DNA from: Limnohabitans sp. Bal53
GTDB taxonomy: Bacteria; Pseudomonadota; Gammaproteobacteria; Burkholderiales; Burkholderiaceae_C
Length of the DNA: 64,000 nucleotides
Reading direction: 5' to 3'
NCBI RefSeq assembly: GCF_003063355.1
Contig: NZ_NESH01000002.1
Location: forward strand, 868,001-932,000
In this document: in pieces, positions 43,303 to 51,946 of the stretch
How the letters are laid out: each line of letters starts with the position of its first letter
Position numbering within the stretch: position 1 is the first letter of the stretch
The notes under the pieces: model-generated
Databases searched by the model: none
Told to the model about the DNA's origin: nothing
Seen by the model: only the letters and a program-made list of their open reading frames with translations
Made by a program: the position numbers and the translations under genes

Positions 43303-44118
43303 ATGATCATCGAACCTCTGCTGTTGGCCGAATTGGCTGTACTTGGCCTGTGCACGGGCTTTTTGGCGGGCCTCTTGGGCATTGGCGGCGGCATGATCAT
43401 GGTGCCGTTTTTGACTTACATGTTGGGCGCTCGTGGCGTCAGCCCGGATTTGGCCGTCAAGATGGCGATTGCCACCTCCATGGCCACCATCATTTTCACC
43501 AGCGTCTCGAGCGTGCGCGCCCACCACAAGAAAAAAGCCGTGCGCTGGGATTTGGTCAAGGGCTTGGCTCCGGGCATCGTGATTGGCAGCCTGATCGGCA
43601 GCTTGGGCATTTTTGCATTTGCCAAAGGCACTTACCTGGCGTTGTTCTTTGCGCTGTTTGTGGGCTTTTCGGCCACCCAAATGTTCCTGGACAAAAAGCC
43701 TGCGCCCTCGCGCCAGGTCCCCGGCTTTCAGGGTTTGCTCGGCGCGGGCGGCCTGATCGGCTTGCTCTCGGGTTTGGTCGGGGCTGGCGGCGGTTTCATC
43801 AGCGTGCCTTTCATGGCTTGGTGCAACGTGGCCATCCACAACGCCGTAGCCACCAGCGCAGCCCTGGGCTTTCCCATCGCGCTGGCCAACGTGACCGGTT
43901 ACATCGTGAGCGGTCAGAACGTGCAAAACCTGCCGGCCTACAGTTTTGGCTACTTGTGGTTGCCCGCTTTGGTGGTGATCGCTGTGTGCAGCATTTTCAT
44001 GGCGCCCGTGGGCGCTGGCGTTGCACACAAGCTGCCTGTCAAACAACTCAAGCGCGTGTTTGCCAGTGTGCTTTACCTGCTGGCCGGGTACATGCTCTAC
44101 AAGGGTCTGTTCGCCTGA
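43303..44118 (+). CDS. TauE/SafE-family membrane transporter
   Basis: A 271-residue polytopic membrane protein with about eight spans in two repeats. Each repeat starts with the family motif: GFLAGLLGIGGGMIMVPFLT and GLLSGLVGAGGGFISVPFMA. The family exports sulfite, sulfoacetate or other organosulfur anions; the exact substrate is unknown. It starts about 30 bp after the 6S RNA and is followed by a bidirectional terminator. Confidence 0.9.
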   Translation: MIIEPLLLAELAVLGLCTGFLAGLLGIGGGMIMVPFLTYMLGARGVSPDLAVKMAIATSMATIIFTSVSSVRAHHKKKAVRWDLVKGLAPGIVIGSLIGSLGIFAFAKGTYLALFFALFVGFSATQMFLDKKPAPSRQVPGFQGLLGAGGLIGLLSGLVGAGGGFISVPFMAWCNVAIHNAVATSAALGFPIALANVTGYIVSGQNVQNLPAYSFGYLWLPALVVIAVCSIFMAPVGAGVAHKLPVKQLKRVFASVLYLLAGYMLYKGLFA

Positions 44119-44138
44119 TCGATCTGCTGCTGATGCTC

Positions 44139-44161
44139 AAGGCCGGGACCCCGGCCTTTTC
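44139..44161. terminator. Intrinsic terminator between converging genes
   Basis: AAGGCCGGG and CCCGGCCTT form a nine-pair stem with a tight loop, followed by TTTTC on the plus strand and preceded by a matching A-rich base on the other. It follows the TauE/SafE gene by about 20 bp and touches the stop of the converging SIMPL-domain gene. Confidence 0.75.
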
Positions 44162-44900
44162 AGCGCAGCACAATGCTGCCCGAAACGTTCACCACCACAC
44201 GTGACTTGCCTGCCAGCGTGGGCGTTGGTGAAGGTGCTGAGTCCATCGAGGCCATCGACAAGCGCGGCATGACGCTGGCCTCCCCGGCCTCTTGCGCGTT
44301 CACGCGAACTTCCCTGAGCGTGTAAGCTGCAAAGCCGAACTGCTGCGTCAGCGCCTGTGCTTTGCTCTGAAAACCCGCCACCGCTTGTGCCTGAATGCGC
44401 ATTTCGGCTGCGCTTTTTTGCTCTGGGCTCAGCTGCCATCCGATCTGGGCCACCGTGAGGTCTTGCAAACGTGCGGCGAGGCTCGCGATCTGAACGGCAT
44501 CACGTCCTTGCAGGAGCAGTTGCGCGGAACCAGACCAGCCATTGATCTTGCCCTCGCGGCCATAACGCGGCGAGACATTCATCTCTCCTGTGCTCACCTC
44601 CACGGCACCCGGCTTGGCCAGGGGCGTGGCCACCGCCAAGGCGGCGGACAACACGGCATTGAGCTGCTTTTGAACCGCCGGGGCTTGCATGCCCTCTTTT
44701 TGAACCGCCAAGCTCATCACCAGCCAGTCTTGCGCCACCTCCGTGTGCGCCGAAGCACTCAAATGCAGCACCTGATGGGGTGCAGCCTGGGCTGTTGGCT
44801 GCCATGTCGGGGACGGACTTTGTGCTTGAACTAAGCACCAAGGCTGGCCCAAGGACATCATGCAGGCCAAGGCCAATGCGGGTGTGGATTTCATGGTCAT
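44160..44900 (-). CDS. SIMPL (DUF541) domain periplasmic protein
   Basis: A ~246-residue secreted protein. The signal peptide is MKSTPALALACMMSLGQPWC-like, followed by a SIMPL/DUF541 body: VLHLSASAHTEVAQDWLVMS, then GWSGSAQLLLQGRDAVQIAS and FAAYTLREVRVN. The family forms large periplasmic oligomers; roles in oxidative stress and interaction with kinases have been suggested, but function is not fixed. The ATG at 44900 has AAAGGA 6 bp upstream; 44894 is an alternative. A longer open frame upstream is not coding-like. Confidence 0.82.
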   Translation of the reverse strand: MTMKSTPALALACMMSLGQPWCLVQAQSPSPTWQPTAQAAPHQVLHLSASAHTEVAQDWLVMSLAVQKEGMQAPAVQKQLNAVLSAALAVATPLAKPGAVEVSTGEMNVSPRYGREGKINGWSGSAQLLLQGRDAVQIASLAARLQDLTVAQIGWQLSPEQKSAAEMRIQAQAVAGFQSKAQALTQQFGFAAYTLREVRVNAQEAGEASVMPRLSMASMDSAPSPTPTLAGKSRVVVNVSGSIVLR

Positions 44901-44991
44901 CGGGGTCCTTTCCATCATCCAAGTCAAATCGACTGGCCGATTGTGAAGGCCGCCAGGGTCTTGCCTGCTGACCCAGCGCAGCGTTTTGGTG

Positions 44992-45669
44992 TCAGGGTGT
45001 AACGCACCAGGGCGCCTGGTCATGCACCAGACCCATCCACAAAGCCCAGGCCGACACAGACGCCAGTGCCAAGCCTGCCACGCGCATGCCCCAGGCCCCA
45101 TCGCCCAAGGTCTGCATGCGCAAAAACAGCCAAGGCCCGGCCCACAGGCTGATGCTGCTGCCCAGCGCAAACAAGGCCATGGTGGCAGCGCCTTCCAAGG
45201 GCTGGCTGGTCAAAGCGGCCACCATCAAGGCCGAATACAACAAGCCGCAGGGCATGAAGGCCCACAGCCCCCCCACCATCCAGGGCGCGGCACGCCCCCA
45301 GCGGTTGTTGAAAGCCCGCACACGCGCCCACAAGCGGCGAGCGGCGGCATCGAGCCACACGGGCTGGCGTGCCTGCAGCATGAGCAGCAAGCCCAAGACC
45401 AGGGCGGTGAGGTGCAACAATGTCCAGACCGGACGAATGGCCGCCGACTGCGTGGTCAACCAGCCCAAGCCCTGCACGCTGGCCGCAGCCACCGCGCCCA
45501 AAAGTGCATAGCCGCCCAAGCGCCCCAGCTGAAAGGCCATCAAGGCCTGCGCCCGCCGCTCACCCGCAGCTTGGCCCAGGCCCGCACAGGCAGCGCCGCA
45601 CATGGCCACACAATGTGGCCCGCCCAGTACCCCCATCATCAAGGCCGTGATGGCCAAAGAACTTTGCAT
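44992..45669 (-). CDS. TauE/SafE-like (UreH/DsbD-type) membrane protein
   Basis: A 225-residue protein with about six spans. The motif GVLGGPHCVAMCGAACAGLG near the N-terminus and GLWAFMPCGLLYSALMVAAL in the middle each carry a Cys in a P-x-H-C or P-C-G context, typical of the UreH/DsbD-like group that is often encoded beside cbb3 oxidase genes. A role in copper or thiol handling for oxidase assembly is plausible. It lies downstream of hemN (82 bp). Confidence 0.8.
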   Translation of the reverse strand: MQSSLAITALMMGVLGGPHCVAMCGAACAGLGQAAGERRAQALMAFQLGRLGGYALLGAVAAASVQGLGWLTTQSAAIRPVWTLLHLTALVLGLLLMLQARQPVWLDAAARRLWARVRAFNNRWGRAAPWMVGGLWAFMPCGLLYSALMVAALTSQPLEGAATMALFALGSSISLWAGPWLFLRMQTLGDGAWGMRVAGLALASVSAWALWMGLVHDQAPWCVTP

Positions 45670-45751
45670 GGCTTATTTGCTTGAATGTTGAGAGGTGCAT
45701 TGTCGGTGATGCAGACCGCCTCGATGCACTTCAACCCCCACCCTCGGCGCA

Positions 45752-47134
45752 TCAGATGATTTTGGAAAACCGCGTGCGGTTGCGGTCGGCCTGCACAAAA
45801 CGGTCGAACACCATGGCCACGCCGCGCACAAAGAACCAGCCCATGGCCGTGACCTGAATGCCGGTCTCGCTCAACTGCACCAGGCCTTGTGCTTGCATGT
45901 CTTCGAGCTGGCGCAACTCTGGGGCAAACAGGGTCTTGAAGTCGACCAGCCAAGCCAGGTTGATGGCCTCGTATTGCAAATGCCCCTGGCACATGAGCGC
46001 CATGATGACCGAGCGGCGGATCAGATCGTCACGCGTGAGCGCCAGGCCCCGCACCACCGGGAAATGACCTTGATCGAGCAGATCGGCATATTCTTCCAAG
46101 GTCTTGGCGTTTTGGCTGTAGGTCGCGCCGATGCGGCCGATCGAGGACACACCCAGCGCAATCAGGTCGCAATCGGCCTGGGTGCTGTAGCCTTGAAAAT
46201 TGCGGTGCAAACGCCCTTGGCGTTTGGCCACGGCCAAGGCATCACCCGGTAAAGCAAAGTGGTCCATGCCGATGTATACATAGCCCGCTTCTGTCAGAGC
46301 ATCGAGCGAGCGTGAGAGCATGGCCACTTTGGCTCCGCCAGCAGGAAGCTCTTGCGCATGAATGCGTCGCTGCGGCTTGAAGCGTTCGGGCAGGTGCGCG
46401 TAGGCGTACAAGGCGATGCGGTCAGGGCGCAGACTTTTCACCTGCTCGAGAGTGCGGTCAAAAGACTCGGGCGTTTGCAAAGGCAGTCCGTAAATCAGGT
46501 CGACATTGACCGACTCAAAACCCAATCGGCGCGACGCCTCAACCAAAGCAAACACCTGCTCTGCGGGCTGGATGCGGTGCACAGCCTTTTGCACCGCAGG
46601 GTCAAAGTCCTGCACGCCAAAACTCAGGCGATTGAAACCCAGCTCGGCCAGCACGGCCAGCCGGCTCTCGTTCACGGTGCGCGGGTCCACCTCGACAGAG
46701 TATTCACCGCCCGGGACGAATTCAAAGTGCTCGCGCAACATGGCCATGAGTTGCCGCAGCTCCTCGTCGCTCATGAAGGTGGGCGTGCCCCCGCCCAAGT
46801 GCAACTGGCTGACCGCTTGGCCCCGCCCCAGGTGTCGGGTGTGCAGCTCAACCTCTTTGCTGAGGTATTTCAAATAAACTGCAGCCCGCTCTTTGTGCTT
46901 GGTGATGATTTTGTTGCAGGCACAGTAGTAGCACAGCGACTCGCAAAACGGGATGTGCACGTAAAGCGACAGCGGTGGTTGTTTGCCCACTGTGCCCGAT
47001 TGGCGCTGCACCAGCGCTTGCACATAATCGGCTTCGCCAAAGGCTTCAACAAAACGGTCGGCGGTGGGGTAGGAGGTGTAGCGTGGGCCGGGCACATCAA
47101 AGCGTGTCAGCAATTGCGGTGTGATAACGGACAT
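45752..47134 (-). CDS. hemN: Oxygen-independent coproporphyrinogen III oxidase
   Basis: A 460-residue radical SAM enzyme for anaerobic haem synthesis. The cluster motif is IPFCESLCYYCACNK with Cys64, Cys68 and Cys71 (C-x3-C-x2-C), plus Cys73 typical of HemN. Other HemN text: PRYTSYPTADRFVEAF, LHLGGGTPTFMSDEELRQLM and IYGLPLQTPESFDRTLEQV. It is divergent from fnr, and an FNR box 70 bp upstream suggests low-oxygen induction. Confidence 0.96.
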   Translation of the reverse strand: MSVITPQLLTRFDVPGPRYTSYPTADRFVEAFGEADYVQALVQRQSGTVGKQPPLSLYVHIPFCESLCYYCACNKIITKHKERAAVYLKYLSKEVELHTRHLGRGQAVSQLHLGGGTPTFMSDEELRQLMAMLREHFEFVPGGEYSVEVDPRTVNESRLAVLAELGFNRLSFGVQDFDPAVQKAVHRIQPAEQVFALVEASRRLGFESVNVDLIYGLPLQTPESFDRTLEQVKSLRPDRIALYAYAHLPERFKPQRRIHAQELPAGGAKVAMLSRSLDALTEAGYVYIGMDHFALPGDALAVAKRQGRLHRNFQGYSTQADCDLIALGVSSIGRIGATYSQNAKTLEEYADLLDQGHFPVVRGLALTRDDLIRRSVIMALMCQGHLQYEAINLAWLVDFKTLFAPELRQLEDMQAQGLVQLSETGIQVTAMGWFFVRGVAMVFDRFVQADRNRTRFSKII

Positions 47135-47203
47135 GTGTCTGCCCCTTCATTCGAATGTGTACAGAAGAAGGCATCACTTTGCCCACATGCATCGGCCCAT
47201 GCA

Positions 47204-47217
47204 TTGACTCAGGTCAA
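47204..47217. promoter_or_regulatory. FNR box in hemN-fnr intergenic region
   Basis: TTGACTCAGGTCAA, an exact inverted repeat (TTGAC/GTCAA) that differs from the consensus TTGAT-N4-ATCAA at one base per half. It lies 70 bp from the hemN start and 125 bp from fnr, so it most likely activates hemN. Confidence 0.7.
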
Positions 47218-47300
47218 ACCCTTTACCGGTTTTCCGGGATTTTTGGCGTGGACAGGGTATACCCGCAAATAAAGCCGTTTTTTCCGTTTAAGCTCAAGTC

Positions 47301-47314
47301 TTGATCCAAGGCAA
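47301..47314 (+). promoter_or_regulatory. Probable FNR box upstream of fnr
   Basis: TTGATCCAAGGCAA: the left half is perfect and the right half matches 3/5. It is 28 bp upstream of the fnr ATG, a position fitting autorepression. Confidence 0.5.
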
Positions 47315-47341
47315 ATCCATTGCTCAACCAAGAGATAAACC

Positions 47342-48064
47342 ATGAATCCCCAAGCTATCAAAGTCGCCTGCTCCAATTGCAACTTGCGCGAGTTGTGCAT
47401 GCCCATGGGCCTGAGCGAACATGACCTCAACCGCCTCGACGATTTGGTGGCTGTGCGCCGCCGGATCAAGCGGGGCGACACGCTGTTCACCAACGGCGAA
47501 AAGTTCACGTCGCTCTACGCCATCCGCACCGGCTTTTTCAAGACCTGTCTGGCCACCGAAGACGGGCGTGACCAGGTCACGGGCTTTCAGATGGCGGGCG
47601 AAATCATTGGCTTGGACGGTATCGTGAACGACCAGCACAGCTGCGACGCGGTGGCACTCGAAGACGCAGAAGTCTGTGTCATGCCTTTTGATCGGATCGA
47701 AGAAATTTCGCGCGAGGTGACCGCGCTGCAAAGCCATGTCCACAAAATCATGAGCCGCGAGATCGTGCGCGAGCATGGCGTGATGCTGCTCTTGGGCAGC
47801 ATGCGGGCCGAAGAGCGCCTGGCGGCATTTTTGCTGAATCTGGTGCAACGTTTGCACGCCCGTGGTTTTTCACAGTCGGAGCTGGTGCTGCGCATGACGC
47901 GCGAAGAAATCGGCAGCTATTTGGGCCTGAAACTCGAAACCGTGAGCCGCACTTTTTCCAAGTTTGTGGAAGACGGCACAGTGGAAGTCAAGCAGCGCCA
48001 TGTGCGCATTCTGGACACCGAAGGTCTGCAGCGGCTGGTCAACAACACCGCGCATTGCCACTGA
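47342..48064 (+). CDS. fnr: FNR/ANR-type oxygen-sensing regulator
   Basis: A 240-residue Crp/Fnr protein. The N-terminal cysteines Cys10, Cys13 and Cys19 (C-x2-C-x5-C) and central Cys101 form the [4Fe-4S] oxygen sensor of FNR. The cAMP-binding-like beta roll and dimer helix follow. The C-terminal helix-turn-helix has MTREEIGSYLGLKLETVSRT with the Glu-x-x-Ser-Arg that reads TTGAT. It would control hemN, the cco operon, ccoI and the universal stress gene, all of which carry FNR boxes. Confidence 0.95.
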   Translation: MNPQAIKVACSNCNLRELCMPMGLSEHDLNRLDDLVAVRRRIKRGDTLFTNGEKFTSLYAIRTGFFKTCLATEDGRDQVTGFQMAGEIIGLDGIVNDQHSCDAVALEDAEVCVMPFDRIEEISREVTALQSHVHKIMSREIVREHGVMLLLGSMRAEERLAAFLLNLVQRLHARGFSQSELVLRMTREEIGSYLGLKLETVSRTFSKFVEDGTVEVKQRHVRILDTEGLQRLVNNTAHCH

Positions 48065-48103
48065 TTTTTCAGCTTGAGAACTGAACAGTACTGTTCGGTG
48101 CTT

Positions 48104-48340
48104 TCAGCGGTTCACATCCGTCGAGGACATGCCCAGCAACAGCGTCAAGGCGCTTGAGACCATGGTCAAAGCCCAGAAGGCAAAAAAGGCCAGCGTGTAA
48201 ATCGCTTGTCGGGACAGCTCAAAGCCATGTCCGAACCAATGCAGGTCTTGAGGATCGACAAAAGCGAAGACCAACATTTCCAATAGGCCCGCCACCAAAA
48301 ATGCCGGCCAGGCTATCCACATCCAGCGTTGACTAAGCAT
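48104..48340 (-). CDS. Small two-span membrane protein after FixH-like gene
   Basis: A 78-residue protein with two hydrophobic spans (WIAWPAFLVAGLLEMLVFAF and AIYTLAFFAFWALTMVSSAL). It is not recognised beyond small membrane proteins seen downstream of ccoG/fixH in Comamonadaceae. It starts 17 bp after the short FixH-like gene and is the last gene in the cco cluster. A role in oxidase assembly is inferred from location only. Confidence 0.6.
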   Translation of the reverse strand: MLSQRWMWIAWPAFLVAGLLEMLVFAFVDPQDLHWFGHGFELSRQAIYTLAFFAFWALTMVSSALTLLLGMSSTDVNR

Positions 48341-48357
48341 CGTGTATTCCTTTGGCG

Positions 48358-48642
48358 TCAGGGTTTGCTGGGCTGATCAACAGGCGCTTGCAGCGCAGCA
48401 GGCAACTCGCCCGTGGCCGCATGGTTGCGCCCTTGCATGGCGGGCACATGGGAGATGCCTTGGCGCTCTTGCAAGGCGGTGCGCGGCGTGACTTGGAGCA
48501 CCGGATCAGGGTTGGTCGCGGCAATGTAGAAAGTGATGAAACCGGCCACCACCACCACGGCAGGGCCACCCACAACCATCCATACCAAACCAAAACGCCA
48601 CCAGGGCTGACCCTCTTTGCTCACATTCAGAACCTTGTTCAT
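48358..48642 (-). CDS. Short FixH-like (CcoH) protein
   Basis: A 94-residue protein with one N-terminal span. PWWRFGLVWMVVGGPAVVVV and AGFITFYIAATNPDPVL match the membrane part of FixH, which is needed for cbb3 oxidase assembly. The usual periplasmic beta domain (total ~150 residues) is missing; the tail is Gln/Pro/Ala-rich. It could be a natural short form or a degenerate copy. It follows ccoG by 24 bp. Confidence 0.68.
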   Translation of the reverse strand: MNKVLNVSKEGQPWWRFGLVWMVVGGPAVVVVAGFITFYIAATNPDPVLQVTPRTALQERQGISHVPAMQGRNHAATGELPAALQAPVDQPSKP

Positions 48643-48666
48643 GGCAATCTTTCAAAATGGGGTCAC

Positions 48667-50124
48667 TCAGCGAGGGACCAGAAACACGGTTTTCTCGCTC
48701 AGCTGACCGACGGATTGGCCATCGGCCGAGCGCGACTCGATGCGGAAATGGATCGGGTGAGAACCCGCAGGCGCCGAGTCATACGGCACTTGCAAGCGCA
48801 CGGACACCCAACGCGACTCGGTGGCACCCACGTCCACCGAAGGCTCGGTGGCCAAACTCAGGCCCGGCAGACCGTCAACTTGCAACTGGAAGCTCAAGGT
48901 CTGCTCAGCCGCATTCATGATTTGCAAGCGGTAGACGTTTTCAATTTTGCCACCCGCCACAATGCGGGCCATGGTGGCACGGTCGCGCACGATGTCGACC
49001 TTGAACGGATCTCGGGTCCACAAGGACAGCCCCACACCGATGATGATGGTCCACAACACTGCTGTGTACACCAAGACTCGGGGACGGAAAATGCGGCGCA
49101 CGGTTTGCGCCCAACTCCAGCCCTTGTCCATGGCGTTTTGCGTCGAAAACTTGATCAGGCCGCGTTCGTAACCGACCTTGTCCATCACGTTGTCGCACAC
49201 GTCTACGCAAGCGCCGCAGCCAATGCATTCGTACTGCAAACCTTTGCGGATGTCGATGCCCGTGGGGCAGACCTGCACACACAAGGTGCAGTCCACACAA
49301 GCGCCCAAGCCCAGCGCTTTGGGGTCTGCTTTTTTGGAACGAGCGCCACGAGGCTCACCACGCGCCTCGTCGTAGGTGACGATCAAGGTATCCTTGTCGA
49401 ACATGGCGCTTTGAAAACGCGCATAGGGACACATGTATTTGCACACCTGCTCGCGCATGAAGCCTGCGTTGCCATAGGTGGCAAAGCTGTAGAACAAAAT
49501 CCAGAAAATTTCCCACGGACCGAAACCAAGCGACAAGATCGACACTGTCAACTCACGGATCGGTGTGAAGTAACCCACAAAACTGAAACCAGTCCAGAGT
49601 GAGAAAACGATCCAAGCCAGTTGTTTACCTGTTTTGCGCCAAACCTTGTTCAGGCTCATGGGTGCGTCGTCCAGGCGCATGCGGGCCGATCGGTCACCCT
49701 CAAACTGGCGTTCAATCCAGATGAATATTTCGGTGTAAACCGTTTGCGGGCAGGCAAAGCCACACCACAAACGGCCCGCCACGGCGGTGAACAGAAACAG
49801 CGACAGCGCTGAGATGACCAGCAAAGCCGTCAAGTAAATGAAGTCCTGCGGATAAAGCACCAAGCCGAAGATATAGAACCTGCGAGCCCCCAGGTCGAAC
49901 AGCACCGCCTGACGCTGCCCCCACTCCAGCCAAGGCAAGCCGTAGAAGACCAACTGCGTAATCACCACCATGAGCCAACGCCATTTGGCAAACACGCCTT
50001 GAACGCTTCGGGGGTAGATTTTTTGATGTGCTTGGTACAGCGACACCATTTCCACATCGCCCTCAGCGGGCACGGGGGTGATCGGGATCACGCTGCGGGA
50101 GGGACGATCTTCAGGGGTGGACAA
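48667..50124 (-). CDS. ccoG: CcoG (RdxA/FixG), oxidase assembly ferredoxin
   Basis: A 485-residue membrane protein with about five spans and two ferredoxin-like 4Fe-4S motifs: DCTLCVQVCPTGIDIR and ECIGCGACVDVCDNVMDKV; the membrane motif GFACPQTVYTEIFIWIERQ is also typical. A C-terminal Ig-like periplasmic domain ends the protein. CcoG reduces copper for delivery to cbb3 oxidase. The start seems to be TTG (50124) with an AAGG site; the next in-frame ATG is 25 codons later. Confidence 0.93.
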   Translation of the reverse strand: MSTPEDRPSRSVIPITPVPAEGDVEMVSLYQAHQKIYPRSVQGVFAKWRWLMVVITQLVFYGLPWLEWGQRQAVLFDLGARRFYIFGLVLYPQDFIYLTALLVISALSLFLFTAVAGRLWCGFACPQTVYTEIFIWIERQFEGDRSARMRLDDAPMSLNKVWRKTGKQLAWIVFSLWTGFSFVGYFTPIRELTVSILSLGFGPWEIFWILFYSFATYGNAGFMREQVCKYMCPYARFQSAMFDKDTLIVTYDEARGEPRGARSKKADPKALGLGACVDCTLCVQVCPTGIDIRKGLQYECIGCGACVDVCDNVMDKVGYERGLIKFSTQNAMDKGWSWAQTVRRIFRPRVLVYTAVLWTIIIGVGLSLWTRDPFKVDIVRDRATMARIVAGGKIENVYRLQIMNAAEQTLSFQLQVDGLPGLSLATEPSVDVGATESRWVSVRLQVPYDSAPAGSHPIHFRIESRSADGQSVGQLSEKTVFLVPR

Positions 50125-50181
50125 AACGCAGACCTTGGTTCAAATCCTGCAGCAGGGACAGCCTGCCGCAGGGGGTTTACA

Positions 50182-51114
50182 TCACTTGGCAGGGCTGACT
50201 GCAGCGCTGACCACAGCGTTGTTGGACAAGCCCCAAACATACGAAGCGAGGACGTGGATCTGGCCTTCGGTCAGTTTGTCAGCCTGAGCGGGCATCTGGT
50301 TGACCTTGCCGTTGTTGATGATTTTCACAATCGCGTTCTCACCCCAACCGTGCAACCAGATGTCATCGGTCAGGTTGGGCGCGCCCATGGCGTGGTTGCC
50401 TTTTCCGTCCATGCCGTGACAGGCTGCGCAAGCACCGAACTTGGATTTGCCCAGTTGTGCGCGCAGCGAATCGTGCGGACTGCCCGACATGCTCAGCACG
50501 TAGTGCGCCACGTTGCGCACGTCTTCGGGCGTACCCACGGCAGCGGCCATGGGCGGCATGTTGCCGGCTCGGCCTTGCAACAAGGTGGTTTTGATCGCCT
50601 CAGGTGTGCCGCCGTACAACCAATCGCCATCGGCCAAGTTGGGGAAGCTCTTGCTGCCGCGTGCGTCAGAGCCATGGCACTGTGCGCAGTTGTTCATGAA
50701 CAAACGGTCACCAATGGCCAGGGCTTGCGGGTCCTTGGACACCTCTTCGGGCGGCATGCCCGAGAACTTGGCGTAGAGCGGGGCCACTTCGGCATTGCCT
50801 TTGGCCAATTCGGCCTCGTACTGACCGGCCGACGACCAGCCGAATTTACCGGCAAAGTTGCCGGCACCGGGGTACATGGCCAAATACACAAAGGCAAAAA
50901 GCGCCGTGATGATGAACAAGCCGACCCACCAGCGGGGCAGCGGGTTGTTCATCTCGCGCAGGTCACCGTCCCAGACGTGGCCGGTGGTGTTGTCGTTGGC
51001 GGTCATGGCCTTGGCCTTGCCACTGAACCACAACAAAAGCAGACAGGCAATGATGCTGACCAGCGTGATGCCGGCCACATACAAGTGCCAGAAGTTGCTG
51101 ATGAAGTCACTCAT
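50182..51114 (-). CDS. ccoP: CcoP, dihaem cytochrome c subunit of cbb3 oxidase
   Basis: A 310-residue protein with two N-terminal spans (~12-31, ~65-81), so of the two-helix CcoP type. Two c-type haem sites: NNCAQCHGSD (Cys143, Cys146) and GACAACHGMDGKG (Cys229, Cys232). It passes electrons from the bc1 complex/cytochrome c to CcoO. A clear AAGGA ribosome site precedes the ATG. It follows ccoQ. Confidence 0.95.
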   Translation of the reverse strand: MSDFISNFWHLYVAGITLVSIIACLLLLWFSGKAKAMTANDNTTGHVWDGDLREMNNPLPRWWVGLFIITALFAFVYLAMYPGAGNFAGKFGWSSAGQYEAELAKGNAEVAPLYAKFSGMPPEEVSKDPQALAIGDRLFMNNCAQCHGSDARGSKSFPNLADGDWLYGGTPEAIKTTLLQGRAGNMPPMAAAVGTPEDVRNVAHYVLSMSGSPHDSLRAQLGKSKFGACAACHGMDGKGNHAMGAPNLTDDIWLHGWGENAIVKIINNGKVNQMPAQADKLTEGQIHVLASYVWGLSNNAVVSAAVSPAK

Positions 51115-51156
51115 GGAGTTTCCTTGAAGTATTTTTTTAGAGTTCTGGAGGACCGC

Positions 51157-51297
51157 TCAGTCGTCCTGACGAAACGGCAATTGCGCCGCTTCGTCAAAGC
51201 TGGCTTGGTTGCGCCGCGACCAAGCCCAGACCACGATGCCGATGAATGCCAAGAAGGCAAGGACGGTCACGATAGATCGGAGAGTATTGATGTCCAT
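51157..51297 (-). CDS. ccoQ: CcoQ, small cbb3 oxidase subunit
   Basis: A 46-residue protein with one span: MDINTLRSIVTVLAFLAFIG, then IVVWAWSRRNQASFDEAAQL, ending PFRQDD. The positively charged SRRNQ after the span and short acidic tail are typical of CcoQ, which stabilises the core complex. It lies exactly between ccoO (9-bp gap) and ccoP (42-bp gap), the canonical NOQP order. Confidence 0.88.
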   Translation of the reverse strand: MDINTLRSIVTVLAFLAFIGIVVWAWSRRNQASFDEAAQLPFRQDD

Positions 51298-51306
51298 GGC
51301 TGAGCC

Positions 51307-51933
51307 TTATTTGCGGTGAACGCCAAGCACTTGCAGGTAGGCAATGACGGCATCCAATTCGGTTTTGCCTTTGACTTCATCGGCTGCTTTGGCCAACTCT
51401 TCATCGGCGTAAGGTGCGCCCAAGGTCCGCAAGGCCGACATGCGTGCCACCACCGTGCCGTGGTCGGCCGCTGTCTTTTCCAGCCATGGGTAAGCGGGCA
51501 TGTTGGATTCGGGGACCAAATCACGGGGATTGGTCAAGTGAATGCGGTGCCACTCATCGCTGTAGCGGCCACCCACACGGGCCAAATCAGGACCGGTGCG
51601 CTTGGAGCCCCATTGGAAGGGACGGTCGTAGACGAATTCACCGGCCAGCGAGTAAGAGCCGTAACGCAGGGTTTCAGCGCGGAAGGGGCGAATCATTTGT
51701 GAGTGGCAGTTGTAGCAGCCTTCACGCACATACACATCACGCCCGACCACTTGCAGTGCTGTGTAGGGCTTGAGGCCCGGCACCGGCTCTGTGGTGGACT
51801 TCTGGAAGAACAAGGGCACGATCTCGACCATGCCGCCCACCAACAAAACGATGAAGATCAGAACGATCATCAAAAAGTTATTGGTCTCGACTTTCTCGTG
51901 TGACAAGCCGCCTGATTTTTGGTTTTGAGCCAT
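51307..51933 (-). CDS. ccoO: CcoO, monohaem cytochrome c subunit
   Basis: A 208-residue protein with one N-terminal span (~20-42) and one haem c site, [15 protein letters not shown] (Cys73, Cys76, His77). The axial Met is probably in ESNMPAYPW. It links CcoP to the catalytic CcoN. The ATG has a GAGGAG site upstream. It lies between ccoN and ccoQ. Confidence 0.96.
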   Translation of the reverse strand: MAQNQKSGGLSHEKVETNNFLMIVLIFIVLLVGGMVEIVPLFFQKSTTEPVPGLKPYTALQVVGRDVYVREGCYNCHSQMIRPFRAETLRYGSYSLAGEFVYDRPFQWGSKRTGPDLARVGGRYSDEWHRIHLTNPRDLVPESNMPAYPWLEKTAADHGTVVARMSALRTLGAPYADEELAKAADEVKGKTELDAVIAYLQVLGVHRK

Positions 51934-51946
51934 GTTTTATTTCTCC

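Noticed and set aside
49999..51303. 434-codon open frame antisense to ccoP and the ccoG 5' end
   Set aside because: Runs through the cytochrome gene with no domain; ccoP and ccoQ on the other strand are certain.
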